A stretch of DNA of 64,000 nt, from assembly GCF_039555335.1 (NCBI RefSeq), contig NC_092636.1, forward strand, positions 61,625,706 through 61,689,705, written 5' to 3'. Shown here piece after piece: positions 1-11,800 of the stretch. How positions within the stretch are numbered: position 1 is the first letter of the stretch; each line of letters starts with the position of its first letter. A program made the translations under genes and the position numbers. Source of the stretch: Amphiura filiformis. Lineage: Eukaryota > Echinodermata > Ophiuroidea > Amphilepidida > Amphiuridae. Under the pieces are notes generated by a model that saw only the letters and a program-made list of their open reading frames with translations, was not told the origin of the DNA and made no database searches.

Positions 1-1352
1 TTATACCACTGTCCAGTATTTTAAATTGTTATAACATTCAAAGTTTAATTTATATTAATATTCAATTTCAAATAGCCATTCATTACATTTGCTTTTTGGA
101 CAAAACGGGTTAAAAGTGACGCTGGAGGGGGGGGGGGTGGTAGGCCTACTTGATTGACATTTCTTGTCTTTTTAAATATTCTGCAGGTACTGAGAATGTT
201 TTTTATTTTGAAGTTATGCACTTGTAAAAGATGTTCAAAGAACGTTTACTCTTAACATCAAATAATATCTTCATGAAAATAGCAAATCAGCAACCATTGT
301 GCATTCATGTGCATCAAAATGACAAAAAATGGCAATTGTCGGCTATCATGCTTGTGCTTGAAATCGACACCCTGTCTAAAGTATGAAAGAAAATAACCCA
401 AAATTTCTTACAATTAATTTAAAATGTAGTGAAAAAGATAACAAAATCATTTTCAAGGCCTAAAAACGATGTTTTAGCCTCTTCAAGGAGCAATTCCATG
501 CGTTTTCCGCGCGTCTTTATCTATTTAAAATGCACGCGAAGAAAAGAGGAGGGACATCAACAAGCGCGTTCATGGACGCCGCCAGGTTTTTCGCTGTATG
601 TGCGTTTGCCGCGAATAGGCCTACTTTTATTTCTAATTTAATAAAAGTTCCGATTTTGGTAGAAGTTTGAAACCTTTTGATATGAATTAAGAAAAGTTTC
701 AAAATATTAAAAACATTGTTTATTGGTGTTTAAATTACAAAGAAGTTTTTCAATTTCATTGTTATTTTTTAACCATTTTTTTTGACATTTACATTCAAGT
801 TTTGGCCTTCAATTTTAATAAAATTACATAAAATATTAGATTTAAGATATTTAAGTTTCTAGTTTGCTTTATTTATACCACTGTCCAGTATTTTAAATTG
901 TTATAACATTCAAAGTTTAATTTATATTAATATTCAATTTCAAATAGCCATTCATTACATTTGCTTTTTGGACAAAACGGGTTAAAAGTGACGCTGGAGG
1001 GGGGGTAGGCCTACTTGATTGACATTTCTTGTCTTTTTAAATATTCTGCAGGTACTGAGAATGTTTTAATTTTGAAGTTATGCACTTGTAAAAGATGTTC
1101 AAAGAACGTTTACTCTTAACATCAAATAATATCTTCATGAAAATAGCAAATCAGCAACCATTGTGCATTCATGTGCATCAAAATGACGAAAAATGGCAAT
1201 TGTCGGCTATCATGCTTGTGCTTGAAATCGACACCCTGTCTAAAGTATGAAAGAAAATAACCCAAAATTTCTTACAATTAATTTAAAATGTAGTGAAAAA
1301 GATAACAAAATCATTTTCAAGGCCTAAAAACAATGTTTTAGCCTCTTCAAGG
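1..1352. repeat. Diverged direct repeat, two 480-488 bp copies
   Basis: Positions 1-488 and 873-1352 are near-identical and both start TTATACCACTGTCCAG. Differences are a shorter G run, a few substitutions and a small deletion. The period is 872 bp. The first copy starts at the window edge, so the unit may be longer. The second copy ends where a TIR element begins. Confidence 0.9.
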
Positions 1353-1820
1353 GTGCATGCCACTAAATCCGCCTGTGAAGCGGTTTCCGGTAAAAGTTTA
1401 TCACGACTATAGTCCCAACTTTGCATAAAAATTGTGCAAAATCGGTACAATATTAACAATTTTAATGTTGCAAATCGTGTTTTGCTAGAACTTGTGAATG
1501 TGATCTCTACTAATTTGAACAGAAAACGCGAAAATTTGACTGATGTTTACGATGATGAGCGCATGAACACACGAGGTCAAAACGCGGTTAGCAGTCGGAC
1601 GTAAACACGGGAAAATCGGGCCTTTTATATAGCGCTATTTTTCTCAAAAAGTAGACCTAAAATATGGTGTCATTTTCAGATATGTTATGCAGAATTTTGT
1701 TCTGATTAAGATGATATCAAATATATATTTCAAAGTAAGACGTAACTCGACTATAGCCTAAAACGTGTCCCCTATTTTGCACGTAAAGTCTATGGAAAGC
1801 TATTTGGTGGCATGTACCCT
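1350..1820. mobile_element. TIR element (MITE-like), about 470 bp
   Basis: The left end AGGGTGCATGCCACTAAAT is matched inverted at the right end (AGGGTACATGCCACCAAAT on the other strand). No transposase is visible. It interrupts the second copy of the upstream direct repeat, so it is the younger insertion. A target duplication is not clear. Confidence 0.65.
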
Positions 1821-2077
1821 AAAGTACAATTTAATCGTGTAAAAAAAGGAATTTTAAAAATTCAGTGAGGGCGTCTTCCTCAGCAAATGTTATAATATGG
1901 CTTTAAATTGAATTTTATATTAGGCCTAAATAATATTAAAAACTTTTTAGGGCCTAGGCCTATTATTAAATACGGTATTATTTATGAATGATAGGCCTAT
2001 CAATGATGTTGTAACTTGTGAGCCACTATTTACATGTAATTTTTTTGATAAAAAATGTGAATAAATTTGTAGTCTAA

Positions 2078-2132
2078 TCTAATCTAACCTGATGCCTGAT
2101 CTAATCTAATCTAATTTAATCCTAATCTAATT
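2078..2132. repeat. TCTAA-type pentamer microsatellite
   Basis: Runs of TCTAA, AATCT and close variants cover about 55 bp upstream of the first CCDC158-like exon. The pattern is imperfect. Confidence 0.7.
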
Positions 2133-2476
2133 TTTGCTGTCTACTGAAGAAAGCACGAGCCAGGTGCATGATGCGGGCGAGATTGCGTCTGGTGCACCTT
2201 CGAAAAGCGGGATACAATAACATGTCAACTCCCAGGGCGTTGTTTACGTTTCGAATTCTTTTTAAATTTGTGCCGGGATAAAATACATGGATCGAATTTG
2301 AAACAAAAACCTACTTGAGCTGAGCTTACTGTCAACTTGATCAATGTTGCGTAATTGATGATTTACATCTAACTTTCAAACGGCGAGGCAAAGTAGAATT
2401 CTTGTGATCGAATCGAATCGCAAACCGAACAGTCAACTCAAACTCAAGTAAGCTTACCGCTGCCAGTGAGTGGTTG

Positions 2477-2834
2477 ATGCGTTGTCACGCAATGTCAGAC
2501 ACTGTCATTATTGGGAAAATAACTACTCGTCCTAAACATGGGTCTGTGGATTCATCTGACATATCTGAAGATTTTCCCTCGTCAAGAAGTTCGAGGCCTA
2601 CAAGCAAGGACTATGCAGCCGAAATTCAGAGACTTGAATTAGAAAGACTGAAATTACAAACACAACCTTTTTCTCTTCCAATTGCTATGAGCATGATGAA
2701 TGGTAATTGTAAAAGTACAACAGTGCCTAAAACTGATAATTTAGATGACAGGCTTGAAAAAACAAGAGAAGTTGAAGTACCAATAATTGCAATTGGTAAA
2801 GATGGAGGACATCATGATCATGATGATGAACTTG
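2477..2834 (+). CDS. CCDC158: CCDC158-like exon 1: N-terminus
   Basis: Encodes residues 1-119 plus the first base of codon 120. ATG at 2477 is followed by an in-frame ATG at 2492 (MSDTVIIGK); either could start the protein. The segment is acidic and Ser-rich, with a short charged helix-like stretch (EIQRLELERLKLQ) and a His/Asp cluster (GGHHDHDDE) at the end. The donor is G|GTAAGT at 2835. The reading frame stays open past the donor, but that extension runs into a non-LTR retrotransposon tail, so it is not coding. Splicing to 5476 restores phase by giving a Gly codon across the junction. I do not recognise a domain here. Confidence 0.75.
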
Positions 2835-5800
2835 GTAAGTCTTGTCTTGATGAATACTGCCTAACACCCCTTCGCAGGAGTCACTCAAGCAGGTTTAGGT
2901 GGGCGCGTATAGTGCTATTTGATGCTATTCTTCCGTGTTGTTATACAATTTGTTGACTGCTGATTTGAACTTTTGTTTCTCTTCTATGGTAGTAATTTCT
3001 TTGGGCAGGTTATTCCAATCAATCAGTGTTCTTGGGATGAATGATTGTTTATAACAGTTTTTATTTGCTTGAATTGGTGTGAAGTTTCTTGAGTTTGGTG
3101 AAGTTAGTCTAGTTGACCGTTGGACCGGACGCAGGATATTTTGAGTTGGTATGGCAAGGTGACCCCCAATAGCCTGATTAAATAGATTTAGACGGGCTAC
3201 TTTCCTACGTGTAGCCAAGTATTATGCATGGAACTGTAATTCGAATAATAGGGCTTTAAAATGAGGGAAATTATGGGGTAAAAAACAAGGTCAAAACAAC
3301 TTTTTGAAAACAAGTGAAATGGCCATAGGGAGTTTTTGACTCGAAAAATAATTCTAAAATAATTGTAAAAGCAAGAAACAAAATAAAAATCAGCAGCACT
3401 TCCGTCACATGAAAAGATGATCAGATGAGTGAAAAGGTGCAGGAAATTTGAGAAGTTTTAGGCCCTTCACAATTGATTCTTAGTTTCCTGTTTCATGGTT
3501 GTAAATTAGGGGTTCATACATATTCACGATATAACAACGTTTCTGATTGGATTTGGGCCCTTTCTTGCTGGTCATAAATTCCGTTTATGACCAGTACGCA
3601 GGGCATAAACAAGCTGCGCCAAGCAGCGTTGGAACCCAATTAACACGATCCACGATTTGCTAGTGTTCGCATGTCACCGCGCCCATCTCACGCGGAGCGC
3701 AAAAGATGACGCATTGACTCCCGGCCGTTGACCTCATGAGCCGAGCTGCTTCCTGCAAGTAGGCCTACTCATTTTCTCCCAATTTATGAAGGAAAACGGT
3801 ATGGAAATGTTACTCCACACTTTGGGGTGTTACAAGAGAGAGTGTGTGTTTAAAACACCATTAAAAGAGGGCACATCCATGAGGAACTGTGGACATTCAT
3901 GATTCATGGACAGTGTTAATCCCCTGGACACTACTGGTCATCCATTAAATATTTTCATCTGTATTGAATTGCTATGTTCAGAATGTTGGGTATGTATGAA
4001 CGGGGTTCATTCATAGGATTGAGGGCATGATCGCTGTTTATGCCCGAGGCGTGAGCCGAGGGCATAAATCAACGTTCATACATACTCGCTATATAACGGC
4101 ACGCGTGATTGGTTGAGAGCCGGGCATAAACAGCGTTTATGCCCGGTGTCCCGGATGTGAGATCACCGGGTAGGGAAAATGCAGGGAAATCGTGTATTTT
4201 AATAACTTTTTTGTTACTATTTTGATGAAATAAGAATCACAAAATGTTCTGGGATGTATGAACGGGGTTCATTCATATATTTTCATGACTAAACGGTTGT
4301 TTATGCCCTCGCGAATGAACCCCTAAATCATGCCCGAATTCATTCATTCATATATTTTCATTAATTTATTTTAATGACTAAACGATCATTGTTGACTAAA
4401 GCAATCAATGGTGTTAACCTAAGAAAATTAAACCAAAGACCATACATAGTCAATTTTTCAACGCTCAGTCTTTTATTAAATTTTCGTCCTCTTGTGCGTC
4501 AAGAACTGTCAATACGGTACCGTACAACAAATATGTTACAACCGTTACTAATTTTCCCCATAGGTTTTACAAGGACAAATTTGTCAAAATTGAGGTAGGA
4601 TATTGAATTTTTGCTCGCTATCTCCTTACTCATGAAGATTAACAATGGCCATAATTAAAATCTGAAAGTAAATAGGAAAAAAAAGATTTGGGCAAAATAA
4701 CCAAAAGGGGGTCTCATTACTGTGGAAACACCCAAATGGGAGTCATTAAAAGTTATTTTAAAAGAGAAAATCCAAAATATAAATCGCGCTATCGTGTCAT
4801 TCCACTAAACTTGCGACATTATGCAGTGCACGCAGTACATTCATAACATTCATCCTCATTATTATTAATTTGATAAATGAGCAGTTTTAACCTTATATAG
4901 CTCGGGTGGTCTAAAAGTCAGGATCCCCACAAATGTAATGCCAGGAGCAGAACAAACCATTCACTTGCTAAAGGATTTGTTTGTTCGAGCATATTCTCTA
5001 ACGCAAAACTTGCATCCGTGAGCAAATTTGTTGCTAGTGTTTCTCAAGCACGGATTTGTGTGTGATTCTATAATGTTTTTCAACCACGCTGTCTAATGTT
5101 ATGTCTACTTGCAAGCACAAGGCTCATTTCATATGAGCAAATTAGTTCCAGTAACTGTAAACTTTGTATTTATCATTAGGATAAACCCTCAAAATGGTAT
5201 ACTTTTTAAGGAAAATCAACTCCCATACATTTAGTTAAAAATGCGATCCCCAACCCTTTGGTTACTTTTGTGCAAATTTGTAGAAGTCACTGTGTTGGAA
5301 AATTCCTGGTACACACATAGAATTTGCCGCATTGATTGAATTAAATGAATAATTCTTACGCATTCCAATGTGAATTTTAATGATGCGATGAGCCTGAAAG
5401 TTATGAATATATGGCCTTTGTCAGATTCCCTAAATACATGGATTTAGAAATGTCTTATTTTATTTATGTACACAGGGCTACTTCCACAAAATGGAAACAG
5501 AAGTCAGTTGCTCTATGAAACAAGAAGTACACCAGAACTGAAACTGAATCTAGATTCCGTCAAAGCTGATATGAAACATGACAGACAACTGGTTCATACC
5601 ATACAGGAACAACTATCTCATAGATCAGTGGAACTCAGTAGTGTCAGATCTGAACTCTTACATGGAGACAAGGTACATGTAATGCTTTTTTGGTGTGGTT
5701 TTCCCTCAGTTACTTTGATGGACTGGCCTCTGGTGTGTTGTCACTGTAGTAGTTTCAGGCATCTGTGACATGATGTGTGATTTGCATGACTCAAGACTGT

Positions 5801-8800
5801 AGTATACTGCGCCAATAAAGTATCCTTACACTTGGAAAAATAATCACAATTTCCAAACTGAACAATATTGGGGTAAATTTGTTTTTTTAATAGATCACTA
5901 TCTAATCCTGCACATTATGACACCACATTGAATCCAATGTGACTTCAAGAAGCAAAGTTACAAGCATTTGATTATACTAAGGTCCAGTTTTAAAAGTGAC
6001 AAACTGCCCTATTCAAAACTCCACAGACTAGACATCCGGTTTGAGAGTGGTGAATGGCTAATTTATGCGTTTGGCTTTAATTTAAAACAAAAGGAACAAA
6101 AGAAAACTGAAACAAAAGACCTGACAAATAAAATGAAAGTTATGAAAAGTACAGAGAAGTAAAAAACTGAAATAAAAACTGCTTTAAATAACTGTGTTGT
6201 CTCTCTTTTAAAACTCGACCTTTATCTATTCAATTGCTTGTAACTTTACTTCTTGAGGTCACATTGGATTCAATGTAGTGTCATAATGTGCAGGATTAGA
6301 TAGTGCATCTATTAAAAAAACAAATTTACCCCAATATTGTTCAGTTTTAAAATTGTGATTATTTTTCCAAGTGTAAGGATACTTTATTGGCGCAGTATAT
6401 GATACTCTGGGCATGCTGTCAGGACTTACAAATCACCTGTCAACTGGAAATTACTGCCTTTCATGTTTTCAATGGTGAAAAAGAAAAAAAATACAAAATT
6501 CTTTTTGGACAATTTAGGCATGATTAACATGCAAAAAATTTCCTAAAGCGGCGGTAGCTTTGAGACAAACCTTTTAATTCATGTGACCTTATCTTTAGCT
6601 TAAAACTTGATAAAGCAGTTACACATCATGACTTCATGACATCATGATTGGTAGTAATTTTTGCACATCAGATATTATCATCATTACACTTATACATGTA
6701 TTTGTTTGTCATCATGTATTTTGTTCCCCTTTTGGACTTTATGACAGCACAGCAAGCTTTTGCAGCCTGTACATAAACTTGTGAAGTACAGTTACACTAG
6801 CTGTTACAGTTTTGTGGCGTATAATTTGTTTGACTTGTTTTGTTGCACATTTCAGAGAGAAGTTACATTACCTGTTTCAACCCAACTAATGGACTTACAC
6901 TCAGAAGATGTTTCTGAAGAACAAAGAATGATTGCAGACCTCAGGTGAGTGGGTGTGTACGCATTCAAACTGTGGAGGTGTGTATACTATACATACCAAC
7001 TAGATAAACAGTGTCTTTGAACCATTGGAGGAGAGGGTATAACACCTAGTTCCAGTAACTGTAACTCGTCATACCTAGATCGTCAGGTCCGTAGATGTCA
7101 TTATGTTTATGATAAAGACTGAAGTCTTGCTGGCAGGACTAGTATAACACCTCCCATTTTGTAATACGAACACTTCCACAGTAAGTTGATTGTGTATGGA
7201 TATGTGTGTGTGAAACTCCACAGTTGCAAACTCACCCCAACTCCACACTTTAGGGTCTTACAAGAGGGTGTGTGTGTTAAAAGAGGGCACATCCATGAGG
7301 AACTGTGGACATACATGGTTCCTGGACAGTGTTAATAGTAATACAATGTAGATCAAAAAATAGCATATTATGCATTATAAGCCATGACTGCATCTGGAGG
7401 TGTAATGTCAGCCCACAGTAAAATCTCTGAAGTGGTTTATCACTGTCCATCCATATTTATTGTTGGTTACTCCTAGGGGTGTGTTTGAGGTTGTGTTTGA
7501 GGAAGCACGAATACAGGAGAAATAATAGTAGACTCAATATTACACACTTACAATTTGTATCTTGTTGCAGGAAACAACTGGAGCAACAAGCCAAAGAAAA
7601 CGCTGCCTTACAACAGCAGGTGTCCAAGACCGGCACACATGTCATCCATCAACGTCGTGCAACCTCTACTTCACTCCCCACCTCGACTGCATCTTCCACA
7701 ATGACACATAACAGTGCTACTATATCATCATCAGTTTATACTAGTCATGCACAGGCAACACAGCAACCTAACCTGCCCATATTATCATCTAGGAAGACCT
7801 TTGCACACACAGAAGCGCCTTCATCAACACATTCCATGGGAAGTCATGATGGCACCCTACAGTCGCTCAGCCCAAACAGTTCATTGACAAATGTCACCAG
7901 TATGTCAGAGGTGTCATTAGAAGGGAATATCAGAGAATCAAGGGTGAAACCTGTGTCACTCCATCCACCTGCAAATGTGGATGGACAACGGAGGTCACCA
8001 GATAGATGCAATGAGTAAGTTATCAGTTGGTAACATTGGATTTATAATTACTATACCTCATAAATATTTATTAGGTAATCCAGACATCTTATTGGTTAAT
8101 AACGCCAGCGTCCGAAAGTACAGTATTTTGACTACTTCCCGTGCCTGTGCAATTACGCTAACGCGGGAAGTAGTAAAACTTCCGCACCCTACTACACACG
8201 GTGTCTCGACCCGCAGCGTCACCGTTCCTTCAGACGTAGCATTATGCTACACACGGCGATTCTGTAGATGCGTTCATCCTGAAAATAGCGTCTGCTGCAG
8301 TTATTTTGCCGAGATTACCGATGGATAATAACACGCGAATTTGACGTTTTATGAAACAAAATGTTACTTATGGAAAGTTCAAAAGAAAATTTGAATAATA
8401 TAGGTCAAAATGTAAATATTGATTGAACAGAAATCCTGCAATAAAATCAGGTAAGCAAAATATTAAGCTTGTTTATCATTGCGGCTGGCACGTTGACTGG
8501 TGTGTGTTTTGACTTTTGTTTACGATTTTACCGTGATAGTGAAAATATTTATGAGGTATAGTAAAACAAATACAACATGTTTCATTTCGGTGAAGTAGTC
8601 AAAACTACTGGTCCCTCGGTGTTGGATGATTTGACTACTTCCCTCCGCTGACGCGTCGGGAAGTAGTCAAATCACCCAACACCTCGGGACCAGTAGTTTT
8701 GACTACTTCTCCTCAAAACATGTTGTATGTGTATAATATGAATTGGAAACTTTATCAGGTGGCCATTGGCATGGCCAAAAGAAGAAATTATAGCAAGAGA

Positions 8801-11800
8801 CAAGTCATGGGCCATACACATGCAAAATAATATTTAGACATGAAAGTTACTTAAAATGATCTAGCTAGTTGCTTGAGAATGTTTCATTTGTAATAGAAAA
8901 TAATTAAGGGACAGAAAGCTTTCCCCCAGTCTATTTGATATAGGATATTGTGCAATTGGTGCATTTTATTTGCTTTAACATGCATACATTGATATTGATA
9001 ATCATGTTGCCTTCCTTCATTTTGTTTTCAGAGTACATCTACAGAGAAGACTTGATCAGTCCCAGACTCAGATAACCCAACTCAAAGACAGACTCAAAGA
9101 GGTAATTATGTTACCGTAAAGTCTGCAATATAAGCTGTGGCTTATACATTGTGTTTGGAGTTGCTGAATGTTGCTTAATGTGGTCATATACAGCTGTGTG
9201 GCTTATACACCAACATATTGGTCTACATGTTTAAAATAAACAAGCAACATGTGTCCGATGTCTCTCGAGAAGAAAAAAAACACATGATTTTTGCTGTTTT
9301 AAAAACAAAATTATCACTAAAAATTTTGGAAACTAGAACCAAATATAAATGCATCAACCCGTCCGAAAAATGAATCAATCCTATGCGACACAAACGTGTG
9401 TGAAAGCACTGCGCGTAGTACACAGAGTACACATTATACACAATTCACTCGGTTGGACATCCATGAACATTGTCCCCTTCATCCCCTTTGCACAAGCGCG
9501 CGCATAGCAATCACCTCGAGAAAGGGGAACTGCTCATGTGCACACTGGTTTTACAAGGCTATTTCCCTTTGTGACATCAGCCCGACCAAGAGAATCAATG
9601 CACTCCACATACTTCTCTAACCGCTTTTGGGATTGGCTGCTTTCATATAGGAGTGTATGAACAGTAGATGATGCATATGATATTTAATTTACAGAAGAAA
9701 CTTTACACTGAGTCTGATAGGATTAGCAGCAGCAATAGGTCAACATATGTGCCCATCCACCACAAACTGGTCGTAAAGTTGGCATTTTCCATTTTGAGAT
9801 ACAATCAAAAACAGTATACATGTATGGATTTCTATGTAACATATATTAGGAATTTGACCTTTGATGAACCATAACTTCACTTCCAGATGTCCGATGAAGC
9901 TGGTTGAGGTGTCATTGTAAAGCTGAAAATGCATTCTTTCAAAATCTGCAATAAACTGAAAATGATCTAGAGCCGACTTTACTACCACTACGTGGTGGAT
10001 GGTCGCATATCTAGACTGTAGTCTGTCTTACCCCAAGTTGAGAGTAACACCATGTTGGATTTCACAGTGCAAAATTTGAATCATTGCGTTTACGCAGTTG
10101 TGTCGTACACCCCTGGGGATTATGTTAGCTGGTGCCATTCTTATCTGCCACTTCAAAATCCAACATGGCATTACTCTCAACTTGAGGTGAGACACATTAT
10201 AAATCCTTTGTCGTCTACACTGCATATGTATTTGTGTTTATGCTTGTAGTGACGGCTATAATAATAAAAGAATAAAAAGAATAACTTCATATCGTGTCGG
10301 ACTCATGTCTACATCTGATCTAGATGGTGGTCCAAAAGATTGGGACTAAAAACAATAGAAACATGAGAAAAACAAGCAATTTTAATTATCATAACTACAC
10401 AACCAACATGCTAGAGATACAGGGTTTACACGTTTGCATAGTTTACTTGATGGGTATTAATAAGACATGATAACCGAGTGGATCAGATCAGAATTTGTTT
10501 TGACCAACATATTGTACCATTTTACCAATCAATGTTACAGCTTACCTTCCTATTTGTTTTCAGTGTAACGACATTTGTGAGCAGCAAAAAATCCATTTCC
10601 GGGACTCCATAGCTGAGCTGCAAGCTAAGCTCAAGGACACTATAGTTGGAAGAAACTCTGTATTAGATCTAAGGTAAATGAGTACTCATCCATGTATTAA
10701 AAGCCTTTGGCTGTCAATTCATGCATGCATTATACTATCCCACTTATTCGGGTGATCTTTAGCAGTGAAATTGGTAAAACTACTATGCAGCGATACAGCT
10801 TGAGGTTTTTTGGCACTTCTTAGTTAACCAGTCTCCTACTTTTTAAAATGGACATCTCCACATTTATGTTGACATGTCGCAAGGTAGTAAAATCATATCT
10901 ACTTACACTGGGACAAGCTCCTAAAAAGTGACAAAATCGGTAGTGAAGTAATTAATATTCTTTCTTGCATGTAGGAAGAAGGAAGCAGAAGGACAAGAGG
11001 ATCTTATCAATCAACTCCAGAAAACACTGAAAGAAATGGAAGCAGACTACAGACAACTTCAAGAGGTATGCTGACCAGCCGGCCTGGTTATTGGTTTGTT
11101 GATCAACATTTCTTTTGAATTCGCAGTAGGATTGTGAGTAGGGGCGTACCTTAACTTTTTAGGCCCTAGCCAGTCGGGCCAGTAACTAAGTTACCAGCCG
11201 ACTGGAATATTACCAGCCCTAAGATCTATCAACCTCTGAACCATCAAAGTAGTGGATGCTACAGCCTACAAACCCATTTTCCTGACAAAATTTGACATGA
11301 AGTGCAATGCAAGTCCATCTTCTTGGTGAAATATGACAGATGATGGAAAAAATCTATTATTAAGGAAAGTATATAATATTTTGGATTATATTCATCCATC
11401 TTGGATATATTAGTACCAGCCAGTTGGGCAGGTACTTTTAAAATTCAACCAGCCTGACAGCAGAGTTACCCCGGGCAGGTGTTAAAGTGCACATCTGATT
11501 GTGAGAGGTATCATATGTGACTTGAGATCTTGGTAGGACCATATAAGCTCATTATTTTATTATCCCAAAGGGGATTTCAATCTGGGGACTTGGGAAATGT
11601 TGTGAATTTGACAACCTATCCTGGAATCTTGCCTTTCCGACAAACCTCCAGGAACCTGTTGATGTTGAACCTGTATGCTTTTTAAAAGCTTGAGTTTGAT
11701 AGTGACATAGAGGATATTTCATGGTGACAGTATCAAATCTTGTGCACTACTGTAATCTTGCAGTGTGTATACATACATGTACATCAGCAGTTTGTTGGCA

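Noticed and set aside
1-1352. LTR pair of a retrotransposon
   Set aside because: The two copies are only 384 bp apart. There is no TG...CA boundary, primer-binding site or coding sequence between them.
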